Part shown: positions 50,126 through 59,366 of the stretch, one piece after another
Layout: each line of letters begins with the position of its first letter
How positions within the stretch are numbered: position 1 is the stretch's first letter
From: Bacteroidota bacterium
GTDB lineage: Bacteria > Bacteroidota > Bacteroidia > Chitinophagales > Chitinophagaceae
Direction: 5' to 3'
Assembly (NCBI GenBank): GCA_023387985.1
Contig: JAEWHC010000009.1
Coordinates: forward strand, 62,001 to 126,000
Length of the DNA stretch: 64,000 nt
Notes under the pieces: model-generated
Seen by the model: only the letters and a program-made list of their open reading frames with translations
Database searches by the model: none
Told to the model about the DNA's origin: nothing
Program-made: the position numbers and the translations under genes

Positions 50126-50800
50126 TTAAGGAGCAGAAGTGTCTGCCTTTACCGCTTTAAGATCGATCTTAATGTTCACTTCTTTGCTGATGAAAAAGTC
50201 AGCAGGATTGTTTGGACCTTTGTAATTCATTCCCCAACGGGTGCGGTCGATATTGAAATCGGCCTGCGCGGTGGCGTTGTTATCGTTTACACGCACGCTT
50301 GCAGGGAAGGTTACGTTCAGCGTGGAGTCACGCAGGGTAAGATTGCCACTGATGATGTGTGTAGGATTGGAAAGTTTGCTTTTAATAACAGTAGAATCAT
50401 AAGGCTTTACTTCAGTGATCGTAAAAGAAGAAGTAGGCCATTTTTCAATATGGAAGAAATCCGGGCTTTTCAGATGGCCTTCCAGGTCACTCTTATCCTT
50501 GCCTTGAAGATCATGAATCACGGTGCTTGTAACATCCATGGTAAAAGAGCCACCTTTAAGTTCTCCGTTCTCCACACTAAGGCTTCCTGTTGAAACCTGC
50601 ATAGTGCCGTGGTGCTCGCCATTGGGTTTGGTCCCAATAAAGTTTACGGTAGAAGTGGTATCTACCTGAAAAATGGCGCCGGTTGTTTCGGCAGCTTCAG
50701 CAGCCTCCGCAGTTGTGGCGCTGTCAGCATCTGTACCGGTAGTGCATGCGCCCAACGCAAGAATGCCGGCGGCCATTAAAGTAAAAAGTGATTTGGTCAT
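50126..50800 (-). CDS. YceI family lipoprotein
   Basis: Lipoprotein of 224 aa: lipobox ILALGAC, a 25-residue Ala/Glu/Thr linker, then a YceI domain (about 42-220) with VNFIGTKPNGEHHG, LKSPDFFHIEKWPTSSF and DRTRWGMNYKG. It is anchored, unlike the soluble YceI at 36264-36854, and has the HHG variation of the Bacteroidota branch. Binding of a lipid or quinone-like ligand is expected from the family. A frame extension to 50863 is rejected because the ATG at 50800 gives the lipoprotein signal. Confidence 0.92.
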   Translation of the reverse strand: MTKSLFTLMAAGILALGACTTGTDADSATTAEAAEAAETTGAIFQVDTTSTVNFIGTKPNGEHHGTMQVSTGSLSVENGELKGGSFTMDVTSTVIHDLQGKDKSDLEGHLKSPDFFHIEKWPTSSFTITEVKPYDSTVIKSKLSNPTHIISGNLTLRDSTLNVTFPASVRVNDNNATAQADFNIDRTRWGMNYKGPNNPADFFISKEVNIKIDLKAVKADTSAP

Positions 50801-51051
50801 TGTCGTATTTTTTAAGTTTAGAAGTGCAAAATAAATGTATGTACATGTACCTAAAATTAACATAAGTTAGTTTTTAACAGAAATGATTAAAAGATCACAG
50901 AAAAAAGAATTGCGTGACCCGGTCGAAATCCTAAAGAATTCCAAAACATCCGAAACTTTTCGTAAATTAAAAAAATTCACCCATCTTTGAACTACGAAAC
51001 AATTCATAGTTTAATTTTTCAAAGATTTCAGCAGATCAAAAAACAAGCATT

Positions 51052-52101
51052 ATGAAACACGTATTATTGATGGCGGCGATTTTTCTCAGTGTGACCGGCT
51101 TTTCACAGAACCGCAAAAACGATAGCCGTACCCGGGCAAGGGAAAACCAGGAAAAGATTATAGAAAACCAGGCCAAAGCATTGGAAGGCCAGGCGAAGGC
51201 ACTGGAAGGTAAGGCAAAAACCCTGGAAAATGAACTCCGCGTACGTAGCACGAGCCGTTTTACGGACACAGCACAAACTGTAATTGTAATTGAAGATGGT
51301 AAAGTGACCATCAACGGTAAACCGGCGTCGGAATTTGAAGGCAGTCATACAATTGTGCTTAACGGCAATTCGCGTGTTTCCGCTTTCGCTCCGGGAATGC
51401 ACTTTGAACCCGGCGCCATAACGCTGGAAGATTTTCGCATTGACCGGAATGTTGCTTTTCTGGGCGTTTCTACACGTGATAATGAAAAAGGCGCTGAGAT
51501 CCTGAGCGTGACCGCCGAATCCGGTGCAGAAAAGGCGGGGCTGAAAACCAGCGACATCATCACTAACGTCGATAACGAAAAAATCGGGGGAGCGGGTGAT
51601 GTGTCCAAAGCGATCCGCGACAAAAAACCAGATGATGTAGTGAATATTACTTATCTGCGTGATGGCAGGGAAATGAAAACAAAGGCCACCCTGGGTAAAT
51701 CGCCCAATATGGAACCCATTACGATAATGGGGCGCGGCATCAGGGTTCCGGATGTTGCGCGTTCTCCGGGTGCTCCCTATGCTTTTAGTGATGAATTGCG
51801 GAGCCGCACTTTTCGTGCTGGTCAGCCAAAGTATGGAATGCAACTTGAAGATCTTGCAGATAGCGATGGCGTAAAAGTGGTCAATGTGGAAGAAGGCAGT
51901 TTTGCGGAAAAAGGTGGATTGAAGGAAAATGATCTGATCGTGAAAATAAATGACAAATCGATTAAAAATGTGGATGATCTCATGAGCGCCCTGAGCAATG
52001 GAAATGACAAAACCAGCAATGAATTTGTTGTAAAACGCAATGGCAAGGAAACAACCCTGGCCATGCCGGTACCAAAAAGGTTGCGCTCGGTAAACCTGTA
52101 A
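51052..52101 (+). CDS. Exported protein with coiled coil and two PDZ domains
   Basis: Protein of 349 aa. A signal peptide (KHVLLMAAIFLSVTGFSQ) is followed by a charged coiled coil with short repeats (about 22-65: ENQ-AKALEGQ-AKALEGK-AKTLEN). Two PDZ domains follow: about 130-215 (FLGVSTRD...ESGAEKAGLKTSDIITNVD) and 255-345 (GMQLEDL...EGSFAEKGGLKENDLIVKIN). No protease domain is present, so it may be a scaffold or chaperone-like adaptor in the periplasm. It is alone between a YceI gene and a GH9 gene and has its own terminator. Confidence 0.85.
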   Translation: MKHVLLMAAIFLSVTGFSQNRKNDSRTRARENQEKIIENQAKALEGQAKALEGKAKTLENELRVRSTSRFTDTAQTVIVIEDGKVTINGKPASEFEGSHTIVLNGNSRVSAFAPGMHFEPGAITLEDFRIDRNVAFLGVSTRDNEKGAEILSVTAESGAEKAGLKTSDIITNVDNEKIGGAGDVSKAIRDKKPDDVVNITYLRDGREMKTKATLGKSPNMEPITIMGRGIRVPDVARSPGAPYAFSDELRSRTFRAGQPKYGMQLEDLADSDGVKVVNVEEGSFAEKGGLKENDLIVKINDKSIKNVDDLMSALSNGNDKTSNEFVVKRNGKETTLAMPVPKRLRSVNL

Positions 52102-52124
52102 TTTATTTAGAATAAAGTTTAGTT

Positions 52125-52157
52125 TTAAAACCCCTTCTTTTTAGTTGGGGTTTTTTT
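52125..52157 (+). terminator. Rho-independent terminator of the two-PDZ gene
   Basis: AAAACCCC / GGGGTTTT stem with a 12-base loop and a T run, 24 bases after the stop codon. Confidence 0.85.
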
Positions 52158-52400
52158 AAATGCGGGAAAATTGTGGAATTTCGAAGCCTTTTTCGCACAA
52201 TGGCCTCAATGGTTTTCCTCACCTGGTTTTTTTAGAAAAAACTACAATCCGGATTTTTTATTTTTTGTTATTCCGTTACTTAAAACTTTTTATTTTCCAT
52301 CCTTGAGGCCTGGAAGTTCTGCCAAACATTTTTTTTCTTTTGGATTTTGAATTTCAATCAACCGCTTTTTTATTGTTTTTTTCCAAAGTACCTTTCCGCA

Positions 52401-54890
52401 ATGAGAAAATTGCTGGTTTTTGTTCTTGTCGCAGCCATTGTTTTCATGGCTGGTTCCCTTGCCGCACAGTCTGTAATACGCATCAATCAACTTGGCTATA
52501 CGCCCGAAGGAATTAAAGCGGCCGTGTATGGCAGCAAGCAGGCGGATGCAGTAACCCAATGGCAGCTCGTAAACGCCGAAACGCGGCAGATCGTGGACAG
52601 CGGCCTCTGCAGTCGTGACTTTGGCGATTATGCACCATTTACCCAAACGCGAAGAATTGTTTTCTCCAATTTCAATAAGCCCGGCAATTATTATCTGCTT
52701 GCTGGAGATGCACGTTCACCCGTATTCCGGATCGCCAAAAATGTTTATGCCGGCACGGCGGATTTTGCATTGCGTTATATGCGGCAGCAGCGATGTGGCT
52801 TCAACCCTTTTCTGAAAGACAGTTGCCATACTGCTGACGGTTATTCCCTTTACGGTGAAAAAGCCGGTATCCCGGACAGCACCTATTTTAATGGCGTTGG
52901 AGGCTGGCATGATGCAAGTGATTACCTCCAATATGTAACCACCACCGCCAATGCCACCTACCAGATGATGATGGCCTACCGTGAATTTCCGAAGGTATTT
53001 AGCGACCGGCACCTGGCCAATGGGCTTGAAGGACGGAATAACGTTGCTGATATTGTAGACGAAGCCAACTGGGGCCTGGAGTGGCTGGTGAAAATGAATC
53101 CTTCGGCAAACGTCATGTTTGGGCAACTGGCCGACGACCGCGACCACATCAGCATGCGCCGGCCGGCAATGGATTCCCAGTATGGCCGTGGGTATCAACG
53201 GCCGATGTATTATGTGACTGGCGAGCCTCAGCAGCGTGGAAAATTTTTGAATTCCACCACCGGCACCTCTTCCATTGCCGGAAAATTTGCATCCGCATTC
53301 GCCATGGCTTCCCTGTTTGCTAAATCCAATTCATCCCTGTATGCCCAAAAGGCCAGGGAAGCGCTGGCTTTCGCATTGAAGAAACCGGGTTATACCCAAA
53401 CCGCTTCTGTAAGCGCACCCTATATTTACGGCGAGGAAAACTGGGTTGACGATATGCAACTGGCCTATGCCACACTGGGCGAGGCCTTGCATCCGGGTAA
53501 ACCCGGTGAAGCCAATTCTTTTTTCCTCGAAGCGCTGAAATATGCGGAACAGGAGCCGGTTACACCATGGATGATCCACGATACCGCAAGTCACTACCAG
53601 TATTATCCATTTGTAAATGCCGGCCATTACCGACTGCTGCGCAACCTGCAAAAAGGAAGTGAAGAACACAAGCAGGTGTTGGGCTATTATAAACAAGGCA
53701 TTGAGATTGTATATGAACGCGCAAGGCAAAACGCTTTCCTGCGGGGCGTGCCATTTATTTGGTGCAGCAATAACCTGACGGTAGGCATGGCCCAGCAGCT
53801 CATCTGGTACCGGCAGCAATCGGGCCAATGCCATTACAAGGAATTTGAACAAGCCAATATTGACTGGTTATTTGGCCTCAATCCATGGGGCACCAGTATG
53901 GTTTATGGGCTTCCGGCACATGGAGATACGCCGGTTGATCCGCATTCCTGGTTCACCCATTCCGGTAAAATTCCGATAGATGGCGGACTCATTGACGGGC
54001 CGGTTTATACCGCCATTTTTAAAAGCCTCATCGGCATTACCTTGTACAATGAAGATGCTTATGCGCCTTTCCAAAGCGATCTGGCTGTTTACCATGATGA
54101 TTATGGAGATTACAGCACCAATGAACCGACCATGGATGGAACGGCCTCGCTGATCTATTTGCTTGCGGCCATTGAAGATGAAACCCGTGGCGAAAGCATC
54201 ATGGAATCGGGTGCCGTAATTCGCGGAGATACAAATAAAAAAAAACTCTCGTTGATATTCAGCGCCCATGAATTTGCAGACGGGCATTCCTACATCAGCA
54301 ACCTGCTGAAAACTGAAAACATTCCCGGCGCCTTTTTTTTCACCGGTGACTTCTACCGCAACCCCGGGTTCGGCGACATGATTGGCAGACTGAAAGCAGA
54401 TGGCCATTACCTCGGTCCGCATTCCGACAAGCACCTGCTTTATGCCGACTGGAACAAACGCGATTCCACATTGGTGACCAAATCCCAATTCATGACCGAC
54501 CTGCGGAGAAATCAGCAGGCCATGCGCAGCCATGGAATTGAACATGCAGGCGAGAAATGGTTTTTGCCACCATATGAATGGTATAACGACAGCATCGCGG
54601 CATGGTCGGCGGAAGCGGGTGTACAGTTGATCAATTTTACACCCGGCACCATTGTAACTGCCGATTACACTTTCCCGGGTATGAGCAATTACCGCAACAG
54701 TGGTGAAATTCTGAACAATATTTTAACCGTAGAAAAGCGTCAGCCAGATGGCTTGAACGGATACATCATGCTGGTGCATTTTGGCGCAGATCCGCGAAGG
54801 ACCGATAAGTTTTACCGGATGTTGCCGACGTTGGTGACGGAGTTGAAGAGGAGGGGATATCAGTTTGTAGGGTTGAATGAATTGCTCTGA
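52401..54890 (+). CDS. Glycoside hydrolase family 9 - polysaccharide deacetylase-like fusion
   Basis: Exported two-domain protein of 829 aa. After the signal peptide (KLLVFVLVAAIVFMAGSLAA) comes an N-terminal immunoglobulin-like CelD_N domain (about 25-112, IRINQLGYTPEG) and a GH9 catalytic domain (about 115-595). The latter has GGWHDASDY with D171 and D174, and the general acid E575 in TNEPTMDGTASLIY. Residues 615-829 are a NodB-like domain with HEFADGHS at 623-630, GPHSDKHLLY (H674, H678) and LPPYEWYN. GH9 enzymes cut beta-1,4-glucans. In the deacetylase part the first Asp of the usual FDDG is Ala626, so catalysis may be lost or altered. The ATG at 52401 gives the signal peptide. Confidence 0.9.
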   Translation: MRKLLVFVLVAAIVFMAGSLAAQSVIRINQLGYTPEGIKAAVYGSKQADAVTQWQLVNAETRQIVDSGLCSRDFGDYAPFTQTRRIVFSNFNKPGNYYLLAGDARSPVFRIAKNVYAGTADFALRYMRQQRCGFNPFLKDSCHTADGYSLYGEKAGIPDSTYFNGVGGWHDASDYLQYVTTTANATYQMMMAYREFPKVFSDRHLANGLEGRNNVADIVDEANWGLEWLVKMNPSANVMFGQLADDRDHISMRRPAMDSQYGRGYQRPMYYVTGEPQQRGKFLNSTTGTSSIAGKFASAFAMASLFAKSNSSLYAQKAREALAFALKKPGYTQTASVSAPYIYGEENWVDDMQLAYATLGEALHPGKPGEANSFFLEALKYAEQEPVTPWMIHDTASHYQYYPFVNAGHYRLLRNLQKGSEEHKQVLGYYKQGIEIVYERARQNAFLRGVPFIWCSNNLTVGMAQQLIWYRQQSGQCHYKEFEQANIDWLFGLNPWGTSMVYGLPAHGDTPVDPHSWFTHSGKIPIDGGLIDGPVYTAIFKSLIGITLYNEDAYAPFQSDLAVYHDDYGDYSTNEPTMDGTASLIYLLAAIEDETRGESIMESGAVIRGDTNKKKLSLIFSAHEFADGHSYISNLLKTENIPGAFFFTGDFYRNPGFGDMIGRLKADGHYLGPHSDKHLLYADWNKRDSTLVTKSQFMTDLRRNQQAMRSHGIEHAGEKWFLPPYEWYNDSIAAWSAEAGVQLINFTPGTIVTADYTFPGMSNYRNSGEILNNILTVEKRQPDGLNGYIMLVHFGADPRRTDKFYRMLPTLVTELKRRGYQFVGLNELL

Positions 54891-55791
54891 GCCTTTCCCA
54901 TTTTTCGTCCCTGAGCCTTCTCAGTTTCTGCCTTACCTTAAATATCCAAAATCCGAATTCCTCATTTGAAATATACGTGTTGCCGTTATTATTTGAAATG
55001 CCTTCAATTTGCCCGCTGCACAATACCCACGGCAGTTTGATCCTCCAGGCCTGCCGGATCTTTAAATCCGTTTCCTGAACCTGTGCAACAATCAGTGCAG
55101 CCCTGCCTTTAATGGTGTACGACGTAAATAAAAGGACGTTATCTTTCCAGGTGACCCCGGTCAATAAATACCCTTTTGTATCCAGGCTGTCTTTTTTTTC
55201 AGCCACATAATTTCCCGGAATTAATGGCAACGTATAATGGTAAGCATATTGATTCATCCAGTTTTTACTGAATAAATGCATTTTGTTGTTGTGGATGAGC
55301 ATGGCTTCACAATCAAATTCCAATCCTTTGCTGTCAGCGGTTTGGTCCGGATAGGTGAACGTTATTTTTTCAATGCTACCGGAATGAATGAAGAGTGTAT
55401 CCGTGCCAAGGTTCAACAAATTCTTGGAGAATTTATGAATCGCATATTCTTTCCGGATAGCATTATTTCCACCCACATCTCCAATATAAAAATAATGCTC
55501 ATCCTGCGACAGGGCTTCCCAATCCACATTGGGCGTGTCCGGCAAAACAATGGTTTGAACAATTGTACCTGTTGATGTATCCAGTTTGTAAATGCGCGAT
55601 GGATGCCCGCCATCATTCAGCGCGTATAAATAGCCATTGTAAAATTCCATTCCACTGATCTCGGCCAAATCAGTTGGTAACGGAGCCAGTTTGACTGGTC
55701 GCAATTTTCTACGGATTGGATCTACCGCAATTTGTGCATTCAAATTTTGCCCAAATACTGACAGGAGAATGAAGATTAACCCGAAGCGCAT
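54766..55791 (-). CDS. Exported beta-propeller-like protein
   Basis: Protein of 341 aa with signal peptide (RFGLIFILLSVFGQNLNAQ). Repeated strand motifs such as EISGMEFYNGYLYALNDGG, ISNEEFGFWIF and IEGISNNNGNTYIS indicate a propeller of the SdiA-regulated or esterase-like phytase-related type; catalytic function is unassigned. It lies 5 bases downstream of the beta-lactamase-like gene. Its last 125 bases are antisense to the end of the GH9 gene, so the final 40 residues (RDEKWERLR onwards, Ser/Thr/Pro-rich) are probably an accidental extension after loss of an earlier stop. Confidence 0.72.
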   Translation of the reverse strand: MRFGLIFILLSVFGQNLNAQIAVDPIRRKLRPVKLAPLPTDLAEISGMEFYNGYLYALNDGGHPSRIYKLDTSTGTIVQTIVLPDTPNVDWEALSQDEHYFYIGDVGGNNAIRKEYAIHKFSKNLLNLGTDTLFIHSGSIEKITFTYPDQTADSKGLEFDCEAMLIHNNKMHLFSKNWMNQYAYHYTLPLIPGNYVAEKKDSLDTKGYLLTGVTWKDNVLLFTSYTIKGRAALIVAQVQETDLKIRQAWRIKLPWVLCSGQIEGISNNNGNTYISNEEFGFWIFKVRQKLRRLRDEKWERLRAIHSTLQTDIPSSSTPSPTSATSGKTYRSFADLRQNAPA

Positions 55792-55796
55792 AACAA

Positions 55797-56669
55797 TCAA
55801 TTATACCGGTTCCAGACCTCAGCACTCACGTCCCGCAGCATTTTCAATGCTTCATTATCAGGCCGCCAACTCTGGTCTTTATTTTCGTTTGTAAAAAAGG
55901 CGAAAATATAGGGGGCTTTTTTGCCATTTACGAACATCACTTCACTTCTTGATGCATTCACGGCGCCATTTTTACTGGCCACAAATACCCCTGCCGGTAT
56001 GGAGCTCAACGCATTCTCGTCCCAATAATTGCGGCTCAGCAACCTGAGCATTTTTTCGCTCGCCTGTTTATTGATCACCTGCCCGTTTACCAGGCGTTCA
56101 AAAAGGGTTGCTGCTTCCCTCGGTGTGGTTTGCCCCCAGCCATATTGTTGCCTGTTGGCCTCCCGGCCTGGAGTGCGACTGTTTACGAAAAACTGCTGCA
56201 GTCCCTGTGCCTCCATCAGCTTGTTTATTTGTGCACCGCCTCCTGCAAGGCTTTGCAGCCAAAGGCTCGCGGTATTGTCGCTCATAGTCAGCATCAGCAT
56301 GATTACCTTGCTCAGTTCAATTTTTTCATTTTCTTTGAAAGAACCGAGTATATCCACGCCGGCATAATACAGGCTGTCCTTATAGATCAGTTCCTGGTTG
56401 TATTTCAATTCCCCTTTTTCAACCTTGTCCATCACACCAACAAGAATGGGTAGTTTTACAATGCTGGCGGTAGGAAAAATGGAATCCGCATTGTACATGG
56501 CTACTTTTCCGGACTTCAGGTTCTTGATGTAAAATCCCACTTTACCGTTATGGTTCTTCGCCATGCTGATCAATTTTTGCTGAAGCTTTTTATCTATACG
56601 GTTTTGGGAATGGGCGGGAAATCCAAAAAATAAAAAGAAGGCGATAAAGACAAACCAGGTTCTTTTCAT
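55797..56669 (-). CDS. Class A beta-lactamase-like serine hydrolase
   Basis: Exported protein of 290 aa with signal peptide (KRTWFVFIAFFLFFGFPAHS). The serine acylase motifs are SxxK at S69-K72 (TASIVKLP), SDN at 130-132, and KNG (233-235) at the position of the usual KTG. No E-x-x-L-N omega-loop motif is visible; the nearest glutamate is E170 in GREANRQ. It may hydrolyse beta-lactams weakly, or act on a peptidoglycan-like or other substrate. The frame extends upstream, but the ATG at 56669 gives the signal peptide. It is followed immediately by the propeller gene. Confidence 0.83.
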   Translation of the reverse strand: MKRTWFVFIAFFLFFGFPAHSQNRIDKKLQQKLISMAKNHNGKVGFYIKNLKSGKVAMYNADSIFPTASIVKLPILVGVMDKVEKGELKYNQELIYKDSLYYAGVDILGSFKENEKIELSKVIMLMLTMSDNTASLWLQSLAGGGAQINKLMEAQGLQQFFVNSRTPGREANRQQYGWGQTTPREAATLFERLVNGQVINKQASEKMLRLLSRNYWDENALSSIPAGVFVASKNGAVNASRSEVMFVNGKKAPYIFAFFTNENKDQSWRPDNEALKMLRDVSAEVWNRYN

Positions 56670-56760
56670 GATGGTTGAATTGATTGGGGTAAAATTAAGG
56701 GAATGTAAACTTCTTCTTTGGTTTTGCAAGGACTTCAGGCATATTGGCACTGCGACCATT

Positions 56761-57217
56761 GCGGTTTAATTTCTATCATAATAATATGTAGAATTTTTTT
56801 TACCGCAAAGCGCACAAAGAGAAGCACCGCGGAGTATCGCCAAGGTTATTTTGGTCACAGATGCTGAATGATTCTATTGCGCACTTTGCGTTAACCTTCG
56901 GGTTCTTTGCGGCTAAATTTCTATCATAATAATATGAAGAATATTTCTTTACCGCAAAGCGCACAAAGAGAAGCACCGCTGAGTATCGCCAAAGTTATTT
57001 TGATCACAGATGCTGAATGATTCTTTTGCGCACTTTGCGTTAACCGTCGGGTCCTTTGCGGTTAAATTTCTATCATAATAATATGAAGAATTTTTTTTAC
57101 CGCAAAGCGCACAAGGAGAAGCACCGCGGAGTTTCGCAAAGGTTATTTTGGTCACAGATGCTGAATGATTCTTTTGCGCACTTTGCGTTAACCGTCGGGT
57201 CCTGTGCGGTTAAATTC
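56761..57217. repeat. Three tandem copies of a 148-bp intergenic repeat
   Basis: Units begin at GCGG 56761, 56909 and 57058, with a closing GCGG at 57206 (period 148-149). They are about 90% or more alike by eye. Each unit contains TCTATCATAATAATATG, then TTTACCGCAAAGCGCAC, a middle with TTTTGGTCACAGATGCTGAA, and GCGCACTTTGCGTTAACC. The left CGCAAAG-GCGCA and right TGCGCACTTTGCG are inverted, so every unit can fold into a long hairpin. Short open frames inside are by-products of the repeat. The array fills the space between the beta-lactamase-like and FNR-like genes. Confidence 0.92.
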
Positions 57218-57243
57218 CTCAAACCGGTAAACTTATCAACTCA

Positions 57244-57999
57244 TCAACCATACAATTCATAATGCAGGTCGGCACGGGTATATCCCATATCCGTCAACCG
57301 CCTGCGGGCTTCGTCAATCATGTTCTGCCAGCCGCAAAGCATAATGGTGGCCGGTGGCAGGAAGTCCGGCTCATCAGCATCAGCCTGTTTTTTCAGTAAA
57401 ATATCCGAATAAATTTCATGAACATAGCCCGTAAGGTATTCGGAGTTCGGTGGTTCCCGGCTGTAAGTAGGAAGGTAGAGGAAATTGGGAAGCGTTTTTT
57501 CGAGGTTGCGCATTTCCGCCGCATAAAGCTCATCGCCAAAACGTCGGGTGCCGAAGATGAGATAGATGTGCTTATGGGGGATTTTATGCTGCTCTATATG
57601 GTTAACCATGCTGCGGAATGGCGCAATGCCGGTCCCGGTGCAAATGAGAAAAAGATCTTTATCTAATTCTTTAGGTATGGTGAATTTGCCCAACGGACCA
57701 CGGAAGATCATTTCCATTCCGACTTCCACGTTTGCCCACATCCATGTGGTTCCGCTGCCTTCCCGGTTAAGCACGATCAGCAATTCAAAGGTATTGTTAC
57801 CCGCCGGTGAAGAGGAGATGGAATAGCTGCGCCAGCGCTTGTTCTTCACCTCGCTGATGGGCAGATCAAGCGTAACAAACTGTCCCGGTTCAAAAACAAA
57901 ATTATCCAGTTCCGGAACTTCAAAAAAGAACCGGCGGGTATTGGGCGCTTCATCAATAATCCGGGTAACTACAGCGGTTTGCCACTTGGGAAGGGCCAT
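57244..57999 (-). CDS. Ferredoxin-NADP reductase-like flavoprotein
   Basis: Protein of 251 aa with the two domains of plant-type FNR. The FAD domain (about 5-105) has PGQFVTLDLP and RSYSISSSP; the NAD(P) domain (about 110-250) has LICTGTGIAPFRSM and the C-terminal LCGWQNMIDEARRRL. It would pass electrons between NAD(P)H and ferredoxin or flavodoxin. No 2Fe-2S domain is fused. Physiological partner unknown. It lies just left of rsgA on the same strand. Confidence 0.9.
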   Translation of the reverse strand: MALPKWQTAVVTRIIDEAPNTRRFFFEVPELDNFVFEPGQFVTLDLPISEVKNKRWRSYSISSSPAGNNTFELLIVLNREGSGTTWMWANVEVGMEMIFRGPLGKFTIPKELDKDLFLICTGTGIAPFRSMVNHIEQHKIPHKHIYLIFGTRRFGDELYAAEMRNLEKTLPNFLYLPTYSREPPNSEYLTGYVHEIYSDILLKKQADADEPDFLPPATIMLCGWQNMIDEARRRLTDMGYTRADLHYELYG

Positions 58000-58040
58000 A
58001 TTTTTAACAATTTTGCGGCAAGATAATCAGAAATGGCCAG

Positions 58041-58970
58041 TTAGGCCCAGTCGTTATCGGGCAGCGAATCCAGAATATTGATATAGGAAAAATAGCGCTC
58101 CCCGGCAATGCGTCCGTCCATCACCGCGTCTTTTACCGCACATTCCGGTTCATTTATATGCAGGCAGTTGTTGAACTGACATCCATCGATCAGTTCCCGC
58201 ATTTCCGGAAAATAATGGCTCAGTTCGGGCTTTTCGATCTGTACAATGCCAAATTCGCGGATGCCGGGCGTATCGATCACCTTGCCGCCAAAAGGCAGGT
58301 CAAACATTTCGGCGAACGTGGTGGTGTGCATGCCTTTGCCACTCCATCCGCTTACGTCGCCGATCTTCAGTTTCCAGTCGGGCACCAGCGCATTCAGCAG
58401 GCTGCTTTTGCCCACGCCGCTATGGCCGCTGATGAGGGTGGTTTTATCGGTTAGCATTTCTTTCAACCGGTGCAAGTTTTCACCTGTCGTCACGCTGCAG
58501 GACAAAATCCTGTATCCTATTTTGCCATACCGATCTTCCCATTCCGTAAATTTCTGCTGCTCTTTGAGTCGCCAGGTATCCATTTTGTTTACAAGAATGA
58601 TGGCCGGTACGTGGTAAGCTTCTGCAGCTACCAAAAAACGGTCGGTAAACCCGGGAGAAGTGCGCGGATCTTTGAAGGTGGCCACCAGCAAAACCTGGTC
58701 GAGGTTGGATGCCACAATATGATGTTGCTTTCGGTGGCCCGGGCTTTGGCGGCTGATGTAATTATGCCGGTCTGCAATGCCGTTAATTGTGCCAATGAAT
58801 TTATCCTTGTCTTCTACTTCAAACTCCACCACATCGCCCACGGCAAGCGGGTTGGTACTGGTGATGTCATCAATTTTGAAAACACCTTTGATGCGGCCTT
58901 TCCAGGGCTGCCCGGTTTCATCTTTCATGTCGTACCAGCTTCCGGTACTGCGGTAAATGGTTGCTATCAA
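58041..58970 (-). CDS. rsgA: Ribosome small-subunit GTPase RsgA
   Basis: Circularly permuted GTPase of 309 aa. An OB domain (1-85, IYRSTGSWYDM) precedes a GTPase domain in which NKMD comes before the P-loop SGHSGVGKSSL and the switch DTPGIRE. A zinc finger follows at the C terminus, CQFNNCLH then C. RsgA helps mature the 30S subunit and is inhibited by (p)ppGpp. The family start corresponds to a TTG at 58970. An ATG at 59063 would add 31 residues of no family character, so the TTG is preferred with moderate confidence. Confidence 0.92.
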   Translation of the reverse strand: MIATIYRSTGSWYDMKDETGQPWKGRIKGVFKIDDITSTNPLAVGDVVEFEVEDKDKFIGTINGIADRHNYISRQSPGHRKQHHIVASNLDQVLLVATFKDPRTSPGFTDRFLVAAEAYHVPAIILVNKMDTWRLKEQQKFTEWEDRYGKIGYRILSCSVTTGENLHRLKEMLTDKTTLISGHSGVGKSSLLNALVPDWKLKIGDVSGWSGKGMHTTTFAEMFDLPFGGKVIDTPGIREFGIVQIEKPELSHYFPEMRELIDGCQFNNCLHINEPECAVKDAVMDGRIAGERYFSYINILDSLPDNDWA

Positions 58971-59092
58971 ATGGTGAATTTGAAAGGCAAAGATGTGGAA
59001 TATTTGAGCCAATTTGGCTTTTCCCGCTGGTTTTCCAATAGCCTGTGTTAACAAAAAGATCATTCGTGTTTTACCGGGTGGATGAAAAAATC

Positions 59093-59344
59093 CTAAAATA
59101 AGAATGCTGCCCGCAACAGCACGTGGTGTGGCACAAGGAGTACCTGGTAATAGGATTGCATTGTTGCCGTGTTGCTGATGTCAAAACAGGTTTTCCTGTT
59201 TAAAAGATTATTCAAATTCAGGCTATAGCTAAATTTCGATTTCAACGGATTCTTACCAGGTAAATCCACAAAATAAAATTGGCGGCGTTTGGCGTCATAA
59301 ATCTTTAGGTATTGTCCATTTTTAAAAATGAAATTCTCTTTTTT
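59093..59344 (-). pseudogene. C-terminal remnant of a TonB-dependent receptor-like beta-barrel gene
   Basis: An open frame of about 83 codons without a start codon ends in TAG at 59093-59095. The translation is of outer-membrane barrel type: FSYSLNLNNLLNRKTCFDIS, then NTATMQSYYQVLLVP and a terminal strand HHVLLRAAFLF ending in Phe, the standard end of a TonB-dependent barrel. It begins just after an in-frame TAA at 59345-59347, and the sequence before that is the batA 3' end. So only the last 80 residues of a large gene are present, stranded between batA and rsgA. Confidence 0.7.
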
Positions 59345-59366
59345 TTAGACACATTTCAAATTCCCT

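Noticed and set aside
56761..57262. CRISPR-like array and small proteins in the repeat region
   Set aside because: The period of 148 bases with conserved content throughout leaves no unique spacers, and the short frames repeat with the units.
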